A stretch of 64,000 nucleotides of DNA from Gemmatimonadaceae bacterium. GTDB lineage: Bacteria; Latescibacterota; UBA2968; UBA8231. The DNA lies in NCBI GenBank assembly GCA_026706075.1, contig JAPOZM010000091.1, positions 1 to 64,000 on the forward strand, read 5' to 3'. Both the position numbers and the translations under genes were made by a program. Below, one piece after another: positions 32,419-41,600 of this stretch (positions are counted from its first letter, which is position 1; each line of letters begins with the position of its first letter). Under the pieces are notes generated by a model. It worked only from the letters and a program-made list of their open reading frames with translations, was not told the DNA's origin and ran no database searches.

Positions 32419-34461
32419 CTACTCGACTTCCACGAGAATGCGGGCCACGCCGACGTTGTCGAGGGCGTCCCACGCCTGCACGGAGATGACGTGCTCTCCC
32501 GGCTCCAGGTCCTCCACCCGGAAGGCCGCTTCCTCCCGTCCGCCGTCGAAGACCCCGTCGGCGGCGGCCAGGCGCGTGCCCTCGTCGTCGTAATCGACGC
32601 AGTAGCGGGCCCCGTGGATCGCGGTGACGGCGTCCTCGATCTCCGCGTGGAGCCGGATGCCGCCACGCTCCCGGCTCGCCGTCAGCCGGACCCGAGGCGG
32701 GGTGTTGTCGATGGGGAAGGGAGCGCTCACGTAGTCGTCCTCGAGGGCCAGCTCCCGTGGGTTGTCCGGTGCGTCGGAAGCGACCACACGCAGCTGCGTC
32801 GTGCCCTCGGGCATACTCTCCGTGTCCCAGAACAGGGTGGTCTGGGCGATCCGGTCCTCGACCAGCTTCCACTGCCGCTGATTCTCGCCGCGCAGGTAGA
32901 CGCGGTAGCTGAGCTCGTCGCCGTTCGGGTCCTGTGCCTGCCAGCGCACCAGACGCAGGCTCTTGCTCCGGGGGAGTCCCCGGTTTCCGTCGCGGGGTCC
33001 GTTCTGGGGCGGCGGAGGAGGTCCCTGGCCCTGGGGGTTGCCGCGATAGGCGAAGGTGCTCACATCGGAGATGCGGGGAGGGAGGTTCGTCGGCCGGGCG
33101 GCGATCGATACCCTCCGGACCAGGGGCGTGTTCCGCGGGTCCCGCGACGACAGGACCAGGCGGTACTGCAGGTAGCGGGCCGAGGGGCTGGCGATCGCCG
33201 TGCCGGACTCCCCGACCTTCTCCGACCACTCGCTCCAGGTCTCGTCCGGCGTGGCGGTGTTGCCCGAGCGGGTCCGCAGAAAGAGCCGGGTGCCATCGGG
33301 GACCGTGGCCTCCCAGGTCACCGCCCCCCAGTGTCCGTGGCCCCCGAGGTCCTCCACCGGGGCGTCGAAGAACCCGCTGTCGGCGGCGCTGGGGGTCAGG
33401 CGCGACAGACGCCCCGTGAGCCCGTCGCCGAGGATCCAGTCGCCCCCATGGAGCAGAAGCGCGTTCGGCGACAAGGAATCGGCGGCGGCTAGGCGCTCCA
33501 TCAGCAGCCCCTTGGTGCACACCCGCAGGGCCAGTGCCGGATCGCGCAGGACCGCGGCCAGCCAGCCGCCTCCGAGGTCGGCGATGCCGGCCCACACACC
33601 ACGGCCGCGCCACAAGGGGTAGGCCCCCCCGTCCGGATCGATCCTCAGCAGAGTCGCCAGCGACTCCGGGCCTCCCCCCTTCGGGGCCGGTCCCGGGCCG
33701 ACGAGGGCGGCGAAGAGAGTGTCCCCCACGGCGAGGAGATGGGTCACCTCCTCTGCGTCGGTCTCAACCACCAGGCGGGCTCCCGATCCGGTGAGCTCGT
33801 AGATGCGGGCCCGGGCTGGCGGCCTCGAAGCGTCCTCTCCCGGCCCGGAGACGGCGGTGCCGGCATACCACCGCGAGCCGGCGCTCGCCAGCGCGCGCAC
33901 ATGGTCAGCGGTGCCTCCCTGGAACAGGGTGTCCACCTCGCCGCCGTCCAGGCGCAGCACACGAGCCGGCCCGCCGGTGGCGACGAGCAGCCGTCCCCGG
34001 CGGTCGAGGGCAAGGTCCCAGACATAGCGGCTCCCCGAGCTTGTCTCCGAGGCCACCTCCCCCTTCGGGTCGAGGCGGTAGACGAGTCCGCCGGGTGAAG
34101 TGCCGGCGAAGAGCCCGCCATCCGACGGCTGCAGGGCGTGTACTCCGACTTCGTGAGAGTCGAAGAGCAGATGGGGCCGGGTGTCCTTGTCCGTGAACCT
34201 GAAAATGCGGCCGTCGTCTCCCGTGCCGACCCACAGATCGCCCCCGTGGGCCGCCAGGGTCCAGATGCGGCGGCCATCGACCTCGGCCAGGGGAACCAGG
34301 ACCGGGCCGAGGGCCAGTTCGCCCTCGGAGAGCAGGGCGACGCCCTCGCCGGTGCCGGCCTCGAAGTCGGAGTACCGGGCCTGGTGGAGGGTGACCGGAT
34401 CGACGCTCCACCCGGGGGCGGCCAGCAGGCAGAGGAGCAGTTGGCGAGTCAGTGGTCTCAT
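32419..34461 (-). CDS. Exported beta-propeller protein with fibronectin-like C-terminal domains
   Basis: 680-residue exported protein, start ATG overlapping the upstream stop (ATGA). A signal peptide (LTRQLLLCLLAAPGWS) is followed by roughly 330 residues of propeller repeats (DLWVGTGDDGRIFRFT, GLFAGTSPGGLVYRLDPKG, RLLVATGGPARVLRLDG). A DETWSEWSEKVGE domain and Ig/fibronectin-like modules follow, with a proline-rich linker (QGPPPPPQNGPRDGNRG). The last part resembles Y_Y_Y or FN3 sandwiches (QAQDPNGDELSYRVYLRG). It is coupled to the SpoIVB-like peptidase gene before it. Function unknown; likely cell-surface or periplasmic. Confidence 0.82.
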   Translation of the reverse strand: MRPLTRQLLLCLLAAPGWSVDPVTLHQARYSDFEAGTGEGVALLSEGELALGPVLVPLAEVDGRRIWTLAAHGGDLWVGTGDDGRIFRFTDKDTRPHLLFDSHEVGVHALQPSDGGLFAGTSPGGLVYRLDPKGEVASETSSGSRYVWDLALDRRGRLLVATGGPARVLRLDGGEVDTLFQGGTADHVRALASAGSRWYAGTAVSGPGEDASRPPARARIYELTGSGARLVVETDAEEVTHLLAVGDTLFAALVGPGPAPKGGGPESLATLLRIDPDGGAYPLWRGRGVWAGIADLGGGWLAAVLRDPALALRVCTKGLLMERLAAADSLSPNALLLHGGDWILGDGLTGRLSRLTPSAADSGFFDAPVEDLGGHGHWGAVTWEATVPDGTRLFLRTRSGNTATPDETWSEWSEKVGESGTAIASPSARYLQYRLVLSSRDPRNTPLVRRVSIAARPTNLPPRISDVSTFAYRGNPQGQGPPPPPQNGPRDGNRGLPRSKSLRLVRWQAQDPNGDELSYRVYLRGENQRQWKLVEDRIAQTTLFWDTESMPEGTTQLRVVASDAPDNPRELALEDDYVSAPFPIDNTPPRVRLTASRERGGIRLHAEIEDAVTAIHGARYCVDYDDEGTRLAAADGVFDGGREEAAFRVEDLEPGEHVISVQAWDALDNVGVARILVEVE

Positions 34462-36215
34462 CGGCGGCCCTCCGGGTCCACCTCGAGGACGAGGCTCTGC
34501 TCCCCACGCAGGACGAAACCGGCAGGGACGCGTTCTTCTGTCAGGACCCGCCAAGCCACCATGCGGGTGGTGCCCGCCACCGGCGACTGCGACAGCAGCC
34601 GGTGCACCGAGGGGGGCGGCGAGGGCAGCTCGCGACCGTCCACGGTCAGACCCGGCTCGGCGACGGTCAGCAGCACGACCAGCTCGTCCTCCCGCCGGGG
34701 CCGGTTCAGACGCCTCAGCAACTCCTCGGAGTCTGCCGGCGGTCCGGCGCCCAGGCGTTCCTCCTCCCAGCCGTTGGCAGACCGACCCGACCCGACCCTC
34801 ACCCCCAGCTCTCCGGCCGCGTCGGCCGGAACCCGCACCGGGATCTGCAGGACTCTCTCGGCGCTCCTGTAGGGTGACAGCCGCACCGAGACGGTGACCT
34901 CCTCCCCGGCGCGGACTCCTGGGCGGTCCAGGCTCGCCCCCGAGAGGCGCGCGACACGCACCTCCTCCCTCACATCGGCCCGCATCCGAACGCCGGCCAG
35001 GCGGACCCCCTCGAAGGAGGAGCGGACCAGGGCACGCAGGGGTGTGCCCGCATCGATGGCGGCGGCGAAGGTGGCGTCGACCCCGCTGTAGATCTGGTCC
35101 CACGTCACCTTGCGGCCGTCGTCCAACTCGATGTCGATGTTCAGATCGATCGAGGCCTCGCCGATTACCTTGGAGGTGGACTCCAGGGCCCCTATCAGCG
35201 CCGACTGGATCAGGCCGGCGGTGAAGAACCGGTGACGGGCGACCTCGAACCGGAACTCCCGGGTCTCGCCCTCCGGGGCGACGGCCATCTCCACCGGGAG
35301 CACGCCCGCCCTCGCCCCGGTGAGGCCGGCGATCCCTCCGAAGCGGTCCTGCCGGACGGCACCGACGGTGGCCGTGGCCGCGCCCAGCTTGAAGGAGCGG
35401 AATCGGTGGTCGAGAACGCCGAAGATGTGGGCCCCCGTCATCGGCAGGTCGATGGCGCCGCTGCCGACGAAGTCGTGGCCGAAGGCGACCAGGCGGTCTC
35501 CGTCCACATGGGTCACCGTGCCGATTCCGACCATGCTCAGATCGCCGCCGACCAACTGCACTCCCACGGCGCTGCCCGCCCGGAGCGGCGGCGTATCCAG
35601 GGAAGGATCCTCTCCGGCCGGCGACAGGAGGGGCTCGAGGCCGAGGGGCGACAGGAGCTCGGTCATGCGTTGCGCGGTCCCGCGGCCGACCCCCGACACC
35701 CAGACGGGCGCCGCCAGGCGCACCAGGCCGGAGGGCCGCGCCGGCGCCGGCGCCGCGGCGGATCCCCGGGCCGGGGTCGACAGGTCCCGCTCCATGACCG
35801 CGAGCATTTCGTGGATCGGGGTGAGCAGGCCCACCGGCTCGTCGGCGGCGAACCAGCCCCAGGCCACGGCACCGACCAGGCGTCCCTCGACGTACACCGG
35901 ACTGCCGCTCATGCCGGCCACGAGACCCGTCTCCTCCAGCCCCAGGCCGGACAGCCGGACGAGGATGACGTCGCGCCCGGGAAGCATCGAGTTGCGCTCG
36001 ACCCCCAGGATCTCCACGCCGAAGGTGTCGATGCGGGTGCCCTCGACGACGGTCAGGCCGTATCCGCGCATCCCCCGGGCGAGCTCCGACACCGGCGCCA
36101 GCTCGACCGCAGGAGCCGGGGCTTGGGAGAGCAGGATGCAGGAAGCGGCGCGAAGCAGACGGCGGGAGATCCCGCCCAAGGGCTTGCCGGGTGTGCGTAA
36201 CTGGCTGTACCCCAA
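34458..36215 (-). CDS. SpoIVB-like (S55) peptidase family protein
   Basis: About 585 residues. After a hydrophobic segment (LLRAASCILLSQAPAPAV) comes a domain beginning SELARGMRGYGLTVVEGT, then GMSGSPVYVEGRLVGAVAWGW, which is the serine motif of SpoIVB/S55 peptidases, and later THVDGDRLVAFGHDFVGSG, their other conserved block. No PDZ domain is obvious, and the C-terminal half is beta-rich. In Bacillus SpoIVB triggers a regulated membrane protease; a signalling role here is inference. Start taken as TTG with GGAGA upstream; another TTG lies ten codons further in. It is coupled to the propeller gene. Confidence 0.78.
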   Translation of the reverse strand: MGYSQLRTPGKPLGGISRRLLRAASCILLSQAPAPAVELAPVSELARGMRGYGLTVVEGTRIDTFGVEILGVERNSMLPGRDVILVRLSGLGLEETGLVAGMSGSPVYVEGRLVGAVAWGWFAADEPVGLLTPIHEMLAVMERDLSTPARGSAAAPAPARPSGLVRLAAPVWVSGVGRGTAQRMTELLSPLGLEPLLSPAGEDPSLDTPPLRAGSAVGVQLVGGDLSMVGIGTVTHVDGDRLVAFGHDFVGSGAIDLPMTGAHIFGVLDHRFRSFKLGAATATVGAVRQDRFGGIAGLTGARAGVLPVEMAVAPEGETREFRFEVARHRFFTAGLIQSALIGALESTSKVIGEASIDLNIDIELDDGRKVTWDQIYSGVDATFAAAIDAGTPLRALVRSSFEGVRLAGVRMRADVREEVRVARLSGASLDRPGVRAGEEVTVSVRLSPYRSAERVLQIPVRVPADAAGELGVRVGSGRSANGWEEERLGAGPPADSEELLRRLNRPRREDELVVLLTVAEPGLTVDGRELPSPPPSVHRLLSQSPVAGTTRMVAWRVLTEERVPAGFVLRGEQSLVLEVDPEGRR

Positions 36216-36329
36216 AGAGGTGCGTCTCCAGGAGAGGGAACCGGGCAATGTACCCGGCCACTCCCTTCGCGTCAATCGGGGAAGGGTGGATCCGGTCGGT
36301 GCGGCAGCCGATCCACCCTGTCGGATTGC

Positions 36330-36359
36330 TTGACACCTGCGAGGACCGGACGGCATTCT
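36330..36359 (+). promoter_or_regulatory. Candidate promoter for ftsY
   Basis: TTGACA (36330-36335) is followed after 18 bases by CATTCT, a weak -10 match. It lies in the 272-base divergent region between the peptidase gene and ftsY, which otherwise holds nothing I can name. Confidence 0.35.
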
Positions 36360-36487
36360 GTACCGACTCGCCTTCCAGACTGACGATCCATTCTGACGGC
36401 GTTCCCGGAGCGGAGCATGCACCCGACCCAACGACCCGCCGCCGGACGGGGCCACCGCCCGGTCCGCGGCTGAGGCGCCAACCCGCC

Positions 36488-37396
36488 TTGCAGGGTTTTT
36501 TCGACCGCATCCGCGCCGGCCTGTCGCGCACGCGCTCCGCCGTGGTCGAGGCCGTCGCCGACGCCGTGAGCGACCGCCGCCTCGACGACGATCTCCTCGA
36601 CGAGATCGAAGAGATCCTGATCGCGGCCGACGTGGGCGTCGACACTTCGGCGGCCATCGCCGGAGGCCTGCGCACCCGGGTGCGGGACTCGGGGGGGGAC
36701 GCTTTCGAGCTTTTGGCAGCGGAGCTGGAGGCGATCTTCCCCCCCGGAGAAGGCTTCGACGTCACGCACCTGCCGGCGCGCCCCTGGGTGATTCTGGTGG
36801 CCGGGGTCAACGGCGCCGGCAAGACGACCACCATCGGCAAGCTCGCGCAGCGCTACGCCGGCGAGCACCGCAAGGTGATGATGGCGGGCTGCGACACCTT
36901 CCGGGCCGGCGCCGTGGCCCAACTTCAGGTGTGGGCCGAACGCGCCGGCGCCGAGATCGTGCGCTCCCGGCAGGGGGCGGATCCGGGGGCGGTCGCCTTC
37001 GACGCGGCCCAGGCCGCCCGGGCCCGGGACGCGGACGTGCTCCTCGTCGACACGGCGGGTAGGCTCCACACCCACGTGAACCTCATGGAGGAGCTGAAGA
37101 AGATCCGCCGGTCCCTGGCCCGGTGCCTCGACGGGGCCCCCCATGAGAGGCTTCTCGTCCTCGACGCCACCACCGGCCAGAACGCCCTGGCCCAGGCCCG
37201 GGAGTTCCACTCGGCCCTGGAGCTGACGGGTCTGGCCCTCACCAAGCTCGACGGCACCGCCTGCGGCGGCATCGCCTTCGCGCTGCGCCGCGAGCTGGAC
37301 GTGCCGATCCGCCTGCTCGGCCTGGGCGAGGGCCTCGACGACCTGCAGCCTTTCGACGGCCCCGAGTTCGTTCGCGCCCTCCTGGATCGGGGCTGA
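36488..37396 (+). CDS. ftsY: Signal recognition particle receptor FtsY
   Basis: GTPase receptor that delivers SRP-bound ribosomes to the membrane. 302 residues, a short form with only the NG domain and no long acidic A region. The N domain is LQGFFDRIRAGLSRTR...DEIEEILIAADVGVDTS. The G domain has GVNGAGKTTTIGKLA, CDTFRAGAVAQLQVW (DTFRAGA instead of the usual DTFRAAA), LLVDTAGRLHTHVNLM and TKLDGTACGG. Started at TTG, since no ATG is in frame near the domain start and GAGGCG lies upstream. Confidence 0.95.
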   Translation: MQGFFDRIRAGLSRTRSAVVEAVADAVSDRRLDDDLLDEIEEILIAADVGVDTSAAIAGGLRTRVRDSGGDAFELLAAELEAIFPPGEGFDVTHLPARPWVILVAGVNGAGKTTTIGKLAQRYAGEHRKVMMAGCDTFRAGAVAQLQVWAERAGAEIVRSRQGADPGAVAFDAAQAARARDADVLLVDTAGRLHTHVNLMEELKKIRRSLARCLDGAPHERLLVLDATTGQNALAQAREFHSALELTGLALTKLDGTACGGIAFALRRELDVPIRLLGLGEGLDDLQPFDGPEFVRALLDRG

Positions 37397-37450
37397 GCCG
37401 AGGCTGCCGCGAGCCCCGGTTTGGCGTGGTCCCCCGGGCTGGCGGCGACG

Positions 37451-37480
37451 TTGACACGTTTTGCCATGCACCGTTAGACT
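37451..37480 (+). promoter_or_regulatory. Promoter of gltA
   Basis: TTGACA (37451-37456), 18 bases, then TAGACT (37475-37480). The gltA ATG is 37 bases downstream with AGAGG in between, so a transcript of normal leader length would result. Confidence 0.6.
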
Positions 37481-37516
37481 GGTATCCCCTCTCCCCTACC
37501 TACAGAAGAGGCTCCA

Positions 37517-38803
37517 ATGCCGGAAACGGCCAACCTGCAGCTCGGCGAGAAGAAGTTCGACCTCCCCGTCGTCGTGGGCAGCGAGAACGAGCACGCCATC
37601 GACATCAGCAAGCTGCGCGACCAGACCGGGTACATCACCCTCGACGAAGGCTATGGCAACACCGGCTCCTGCCAGAGTTCCATAACCTTCATCGACGGCG
37701 ACCGGGGGATCCTCCGTTACCGCGGCGTCCCCATCGAGGACCTGGCCGAGCAGAGCTCCTTCATCGAGACCGCCCACCTGCTGATCTGGGGGCAACTGCC
37801 TTCGTCGGAGCAACTCGACAGCTTCAGCCGTCACCTGACCCATCACCAGTTCCTGCGCGAGCAGCTCCGCCAGCACTTCGAGGTCTTCCCCCCGGGATCG
37901 CCGCCCATGGCGGTCCTGTCGGCGGTGCTCAACTCCCTGGCCTGCTTCTATCCCGAGCTGCTCGACACCGAGGACGAGGAACTCTTCGAAGAGGCCGCGG
38001 CCCGGCTGATCTCGAAGGTGCGCACCATCGCCGCCTACTCGTACAAGCACGACATGGGCCATTACCTGGTGTACCCGCACCCCGAGAAGGACTTCTGCGA
38101 GAACTTCCTGCACATGATGTTCTCGGAACCCTACAGGGACTACGAGCCCGACCCGGCCCTGGTGCGGGCCCTGGACGTGCTGCTGCTGCTGCACGCCGAC
38201 CACGAGCAGAACTGCTCCACCTCGACGGTGCGCATGGTGGGCAGCTCCGGGGCCAACCTCTTCGCCTCGGTGGCGGCGGGGGTCTCGGCCCTCTGGGGCC
38301 GCCTTCACGGCGGTGCCAACGTGGCCGTGGTGAGCATGCTCGAGTCGATCCTCGAGCAGGGGATCTCGGTGAAGGACTATGTGCAGCAGGTGAAGGACAA
38401 GGAAGCGGGCATCCGGCTCATGGGCTTCGGCCACCGCGTCTACCGCAACTTCGACCCGAGGGCGAAGATCATCAAGAAGCAGGCGGAAGCGGTGCTGGCG
38501 AAGATCCAGCGGGACGATCCACTGCTGGGCCTGGCCGAGGAGCTGGAGGGCGCCGCCCTGGCGGACGACTACTTCAAGGAACGCAGCCTCTACCCGAACG
38601 TCGATTTCTACTCGGGCGTGATCCTCCGCGCCCTGGGTATTCCGACGAGCATGTTCACGGTCATGTTCGCCATGGGCCGCATGCCCGGCTGGATCGCCCA
38701 GTGGTACGAGGACCGCTTCGTCACCAGGGGCCGTATCCACCGTCCGCGGCAGGTCTACACCGGGCCGACCGAGGTCTGCTACGTGCCCTTGAGCCACCGC
38801 TAG
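37517..38803 (+). CDS. gltA: Citrate synthase
   Basis: Condenses acetyl-CoA and oxaloacetate at the entry of the citric acid cycle. 428 residues, hexameric-type length. Clear markers: GYGNTGSCQSSITFIDGDRGILRYRG, the first catalytic His in HADHEQNCSTSTVRMVGSS, LHGGANVAV and LMGFGHRVYRNFDPRAKI with the second, and the catalytic Asp in YPNVDFYSGVIL. A 22-base inverted repeat follows the gene. Confidence 0.98.
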   Translation: MPETANLQLGEKKFDLPVVVGSENEHAIDISKLRDQTGYITLDEGYGNTGSCQSSITFIDGDRGILRYRGVPIEDLAEQSSFIETAHLLIWGQLPSSEQLDSFSRHLTHHQFLREQLRQHFEVFPPGSPPMAVLSAVLNSLACFYPELLDTEDEELFEEAAARLISKVRTIAAYSYKHDMGHYLVYPHPEKDFCENFLHMMFSEPYRDYEPDPALVRALDVLLLLHADHEQNCSTSTVRMVGSSGANLFASVAAGVSALWGRLHGGANVAVVSMLESILEQGISVKDYVQQVKDKEAGIRLMGFGHRVYRNFDPRAKIIKKQAEAVLAKIQRDDPLLGLAEELEGAALADDYFKERSLYPNVDFYSGVILRALGIPTSMFTVMFAMGRMPGWIAQWYEDRFVTRGRIHRPRQVYTGPTEVCYVPLSHR

Positions 38804-38824
38804 GGCCGGGCCACGGCTTCGAGG

Positions 38825-38846
38825 GTGAACGCTTTGCGGCGTTCAC
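38825..38846. repeat. Perfect 8-base inverted repeat after gltA
   Basis: GTGAACGC and GCGTTCAC flank six bases, in the 62-base gap between gltA and the aldo/keto reductase gene. No T-run follows, so it is not a textbook terminator. It could be an mRNA-stabilising hairpin or a protein site. Confidence 0.6.
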
Positions 38847-38865
38847 TCGTCTCCAGGAGCCCACG

Positions 38866-39843
38866 ATGCAAACCAAGAAGCTCGGACGGACCGGCCTGGA
38901 GGTTTCCATCGTCGGTCTGGGCACCGCCTTCCTCGGCATTCCCGGCGCCAACGAGGCCGCACGTGCCTACTCCGTGCCCGGCGCCCCCTGGGACGTGGCT
39001 CTCGATCCGGAGATGGGGGCCCAGGCCGTCATCGCGGCCATCGAAGGCGGCTGCACCCTCGTCGACACCGCGCCCCTCTACCTGGCCACCGAGTCGGAGA
39101 GGATGATCGGCCACGCCCTGCGCCAGCGCCCCGATCTGAAGTCCCGGGTCACGGTGACGACCAAGGTGGGCCAACTCTACAACGACATCGACCACAGCAG
39201 GGATGCCGTGCTGCGGCATGTGGAAGGGAGCCTCGACCGGCTCGGTCTCGAGCGTTTCGACCTCCTGTACATCCACGACGCCATGGACGTGCCCATGGAG
39301 CGGGTCATGGGCGGCGACGGCGCTCTCGGGGCCCTGCGCCAGCTGCAGGACGAGGGCGTGGTCACCTGGGTCGGCACGGCGTCCAATGTTCCCGCCACCA
39401 ACGTGGAGTACATCGAGACGGGGGCCTTCGACGCCGCCGTGATCCCCGAGTGCTGGAGCCTGCTCAATCAGAGCGCCGCCGAGCGTATCCTGCCGGCGGC
39501 GGAGAAACACGGCGTAGGGCTCGTGGGGGCCACGCCCCTGGAGCGCGGACTGCTGGCCACCGGCCAGGTGCGGGGCCGCAACTACCTCGCCAGGCGCTTC
39601 ACGCCCGAGGTCATGGATCACGTCGCCCGCATCCAGGGGCTCTGCGCCGATCACGGGGTGGCGATGAACGCCGCGGCGCTGCAGTGGTGCACCCGCCATC
39701 CCCTGGTGGCCTCGACCATTCCCGGGGCGCGAACCACCGCCGAGGCCGAGGCCAACGCGGTGGCCGGATCCGCCTCGATCCCCGAGGCCTTCTGGCAGGA
39801 CCTGGAGCCCCTTGTCCGGCACTTTCCCGTGAGCGAGGTGTGA
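38866..39843 (+). CDS. Aldo/keto reductase (aldose dehydrogenase-like)
   Basis: 325-residue NAD(P)-dependent oxidoreductase of the aldo/keto reductase fold. The start TKKLGRTGLEVSIVGLGTAFLG is standard. The Asp/Tyr of LVDTAPLYLATESERMIG and the Lys of VTVTTKVGQLYND are the catalytic residues, DLLYIHDAMD holds the His, and the ending VASTIPGARTTAEAEANAVAG binds cofactor. Segment layout is closest to D-threo-aldose/L-fucose dehydrogenase relatives. AGGAG precedes the ATG. Substrate not known. Confidence 0.9.
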   Translation: MQTKKLGRTGLEVSIVGLGTAFLGIPGANEAARAYSVPGAPWDVALDPEMGAQAVIAAIEGGCTLVDTAPLYLATESERMIGHALRQRPDLKSRVTVTTKVGQLYNDIDHSRDAVLRHVEGSLDRLGLERFDLLYIHDAMDVPMERVMGGDGALGALRQLQDEGVVTWVGTASNVPATNVEYIETGAFDAAVIPECWSLLNQSAAERILPAAEKHGVGLVGATPLERGLLATGQVRGRNYLARRFTPEVMDHVARIQGLCADHGVAMNAAALQWCTRHPLVASTIPGARTTAEAEANAVAGSASIPEAFWQDLEPLVRHFPVSEV

Positions 39844-39897
39844 CCCGCCGGGGCCGACCGCCGGCCCCGGACCTACACCATCGAAGAGGAGGACATC

Positions 39898-40203
39898 ATG
39901 GCTGTGCGAATCGACGCGAAGAGCACGAAGCTGTCCGAGTCGACGAAGGAGCACATCGAGGGGGTCTGCGCCAAGTTCGACCAGTTCTTCGACCGCATCG
40001 TCGACACCGAGGTCATTCTCGACACGCAGGCGAAGCACCGGCACGCCACGTCCGTGGAGATCATCGTCAAGGTTCCCAACCAGCGGATCGTGGGCAAGGG
40101 AGAGACGGCGGACAACAACCTCTTCAAGGCCGTCGACGACGCCGCCCACCGGGTGGAGTCGCAGCTCAAGAAGTACCACGACAAGCTCGTGGCCCGTCGC
40201 TGA
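39898..40203 (+). CDS. hpf: Ribosome hibernation promoting factor (short form)
   Basis: 101-residue RaiA/HPF-type protein that binds the 30S decoding centre and silences ribosomes in stationary phase. The pattern KLSESTKEHIEGVCAKFDQFFDRIVDTEVIL, EIIVKVPNQRIVGKGETADNNLFKAVDDAAHRVESQLKKYHDKL is typical and only the N-terminal domain is present. A strong AGAGGAGG lies six bases before the ATG, implying high expression. Confidence 0.93.
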   Translation: MAVRIDAKSTKLSESTKEHIEGVCAKFDQFFDRIVDTEVILDTQAKHRHATSVEIIVKVPNQRIVGKGETADNNLFKAVDDAAHRVESQLKKYHDKLVARR

Positions 40204-40229
40204 CGCGCGGGAGACCTCCAGCGGCTTCC

Positions 40230-41573
40230 ATGATCGGCCGGTTCCGGCTCGAAGAGCACGGCACGACCGTGCGGCGCGAGGTCCGCGCCGGGGTGACCAC
40301 GTTCCTGACGATGTCCTACATCGTCGTCGTGAATCCCCTCATCCTGTCGCAGGCGGGCATGCCGGCCGACGGGGTTCTGGCGGCGACCTGCCTGGCGGCC
40401 GCGCTCGGCAGCGCCCTCATGGGCCTGTTGACCAACTACCCCTTCGCCCTGGCCCCGGGCATGGGGCTGAACGCCTTCTTCACCTACACCGTCGTGCTCT
40501 CCCTGGGCCTGCCCTGGCAAGGGGCCCTGGCCGCGGTCTTCGTCTCGGGGGCGATCTTCCTCGGCCTCACGCTGACGCGGCTGCGCGAGGCGGTGGTCAA
40601 CGCCATCCCCCTCGGCTTGAAGTGCGCCATCAGCGTCGGCATCGGGTTCTTCATCGCCCTCATCGGGCTGAAGAACGCCGGCCTCGTCGTGTTCCATCCG
40701 GGCACCGGCAGCCTCGGCCTGGTGGACGGCCGCTACTTCGACGACGCCGAGCTGCGGGCCCTGCTTCCCCCCGACACCTCCATGGCCAGCATCGGCGTGG
40801 CCCTGGCTGGGCTGGGGGTGACGGCGGGCCTCGTCGTGCGCCGCGTCCGGGGAGCGTTGCTGTGGGGCATGGTCGTCACCACGCTTGTCGGCCTGCCCCT
40901 GGGGGTGACCGGAAGCGGCACGGGGGGTATCGTCAGCTGGCCCTCGGGGCTGGCCGAGACCTTCCTCGCCCTCGACTTCGCGGCGCTCACGGGCGCCGGC
41001 CTGCTGACGGTGATCCTCACCTTCACCTTCGTCGACCTCTTCGACACCACCGGCACCCTCGTCGGCCTGGCGGGGAAGGCCGGCTACCTCGACGAGCAGG
41101 GACGGCTGCCGCGAGTCCGCCGGGCGCTGACGGCGGACTCCCTGGCCACCATGGGGGGCGCGCTCTTCGGGACCAACACCACCACGACCTACGTCGAGAG
41201 CGCCGCCGGCGTCGCTGACGGGGGCCGAACCGGCCTGACGGCGCTGACCACGGCGGCCCTGTTCCTCGTGGCCCTGTTCTTCGCGCCCCTCGTGGGCCAC
41301 GTGCCGGCTGTGGCCACGGCGCCGGTGCTGGTGATCGTCGGCGTCTTCATGATGGAGCCGGTGACCCGCATCGACTTCACGGACTACGCCGAGGCCGTGC
41401 CCGCCTTCCTGACGATCGCCGCCATGCCCCTGACCTACTCGATCTCCGAGGGCATCGCCGCCGGGCTCCTGTCCTACACGCTGCTGGCCGTCGTGCGCGG
41501 GCGGGCGGGCCGGCTGGGGCCGGCTCTCTGGGTGCTCAGCGCCCTCTTGGTCATCCGCTACGTCTTCACCTGA
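40230..41573 (+). CDS. NCS2-family purine permease (AzgA-like)
   Basis: 447-residue inner-membrane nucleobase transporter with about 12 or more hydrophobic segments. The AzgA/GhxP signature is clear: VRREVRAGVTTFLTMSYIVVVNPLILSQAGMP, FALAPGMGLNAFFTYTVV, FTFVDLFDTTGTLVGLAGKAGYLDEQG, and TNTTTTYVESAAGVADGGRTGL. These transporters take up adenine, guanine or hypoxanthine with protons; which is preferred cannot be said. It follows hpf by 26 bases and probably shares its transcript. Confidence 0.94.
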   Translation: MIGRFRLEEHGTTVRREVRAGVTTFLTMSYIVVVNPLILSQAGMPADGVLAATCLAAALGSALMGLLTNYPFALAPGMGLNAFFTYTVVLSLGLPWQGALAAVFVSGAIFLGLTLTRLREAVVNAIPLGLKCAISVGIGFFIALIGLKNAGLVVFHPGTGSLGLVDGRYFDDAELRALLPPDTSMASIGVALAGLGVTAGLVVRRVRGALLWGMVVTTLVGLPLGVTGSGTGGIVSWPSGLAETFLALDFAALTGAGLLTVILTFTFVDLFDTTGTLVGLAGKAGYLDEQGRLPRVRRALTADSLATMGGALFGTNTTTTYVESAAGVADGGRTGLTALTTAALFLVALFFAPLVGHVPAVATAPVLVIVGVFMMEPVTRIDFTDYAEAVPAFLTIAAMPLTYSISEGIAAGLLSYTLLAVVRGRAGRLGPALWVLSALLVIRYVFT

Positions 41574-41600
41574 CGGCGTGGGCGGACGCCATCGCCCCTC

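Noticed and set aside
36191..36487. Longer FtsY with about 100 extra N-terminal residues
   Set aside because: The added frame overlaps the peptidase gene start and its promoter region and has no acidic A-domain character.
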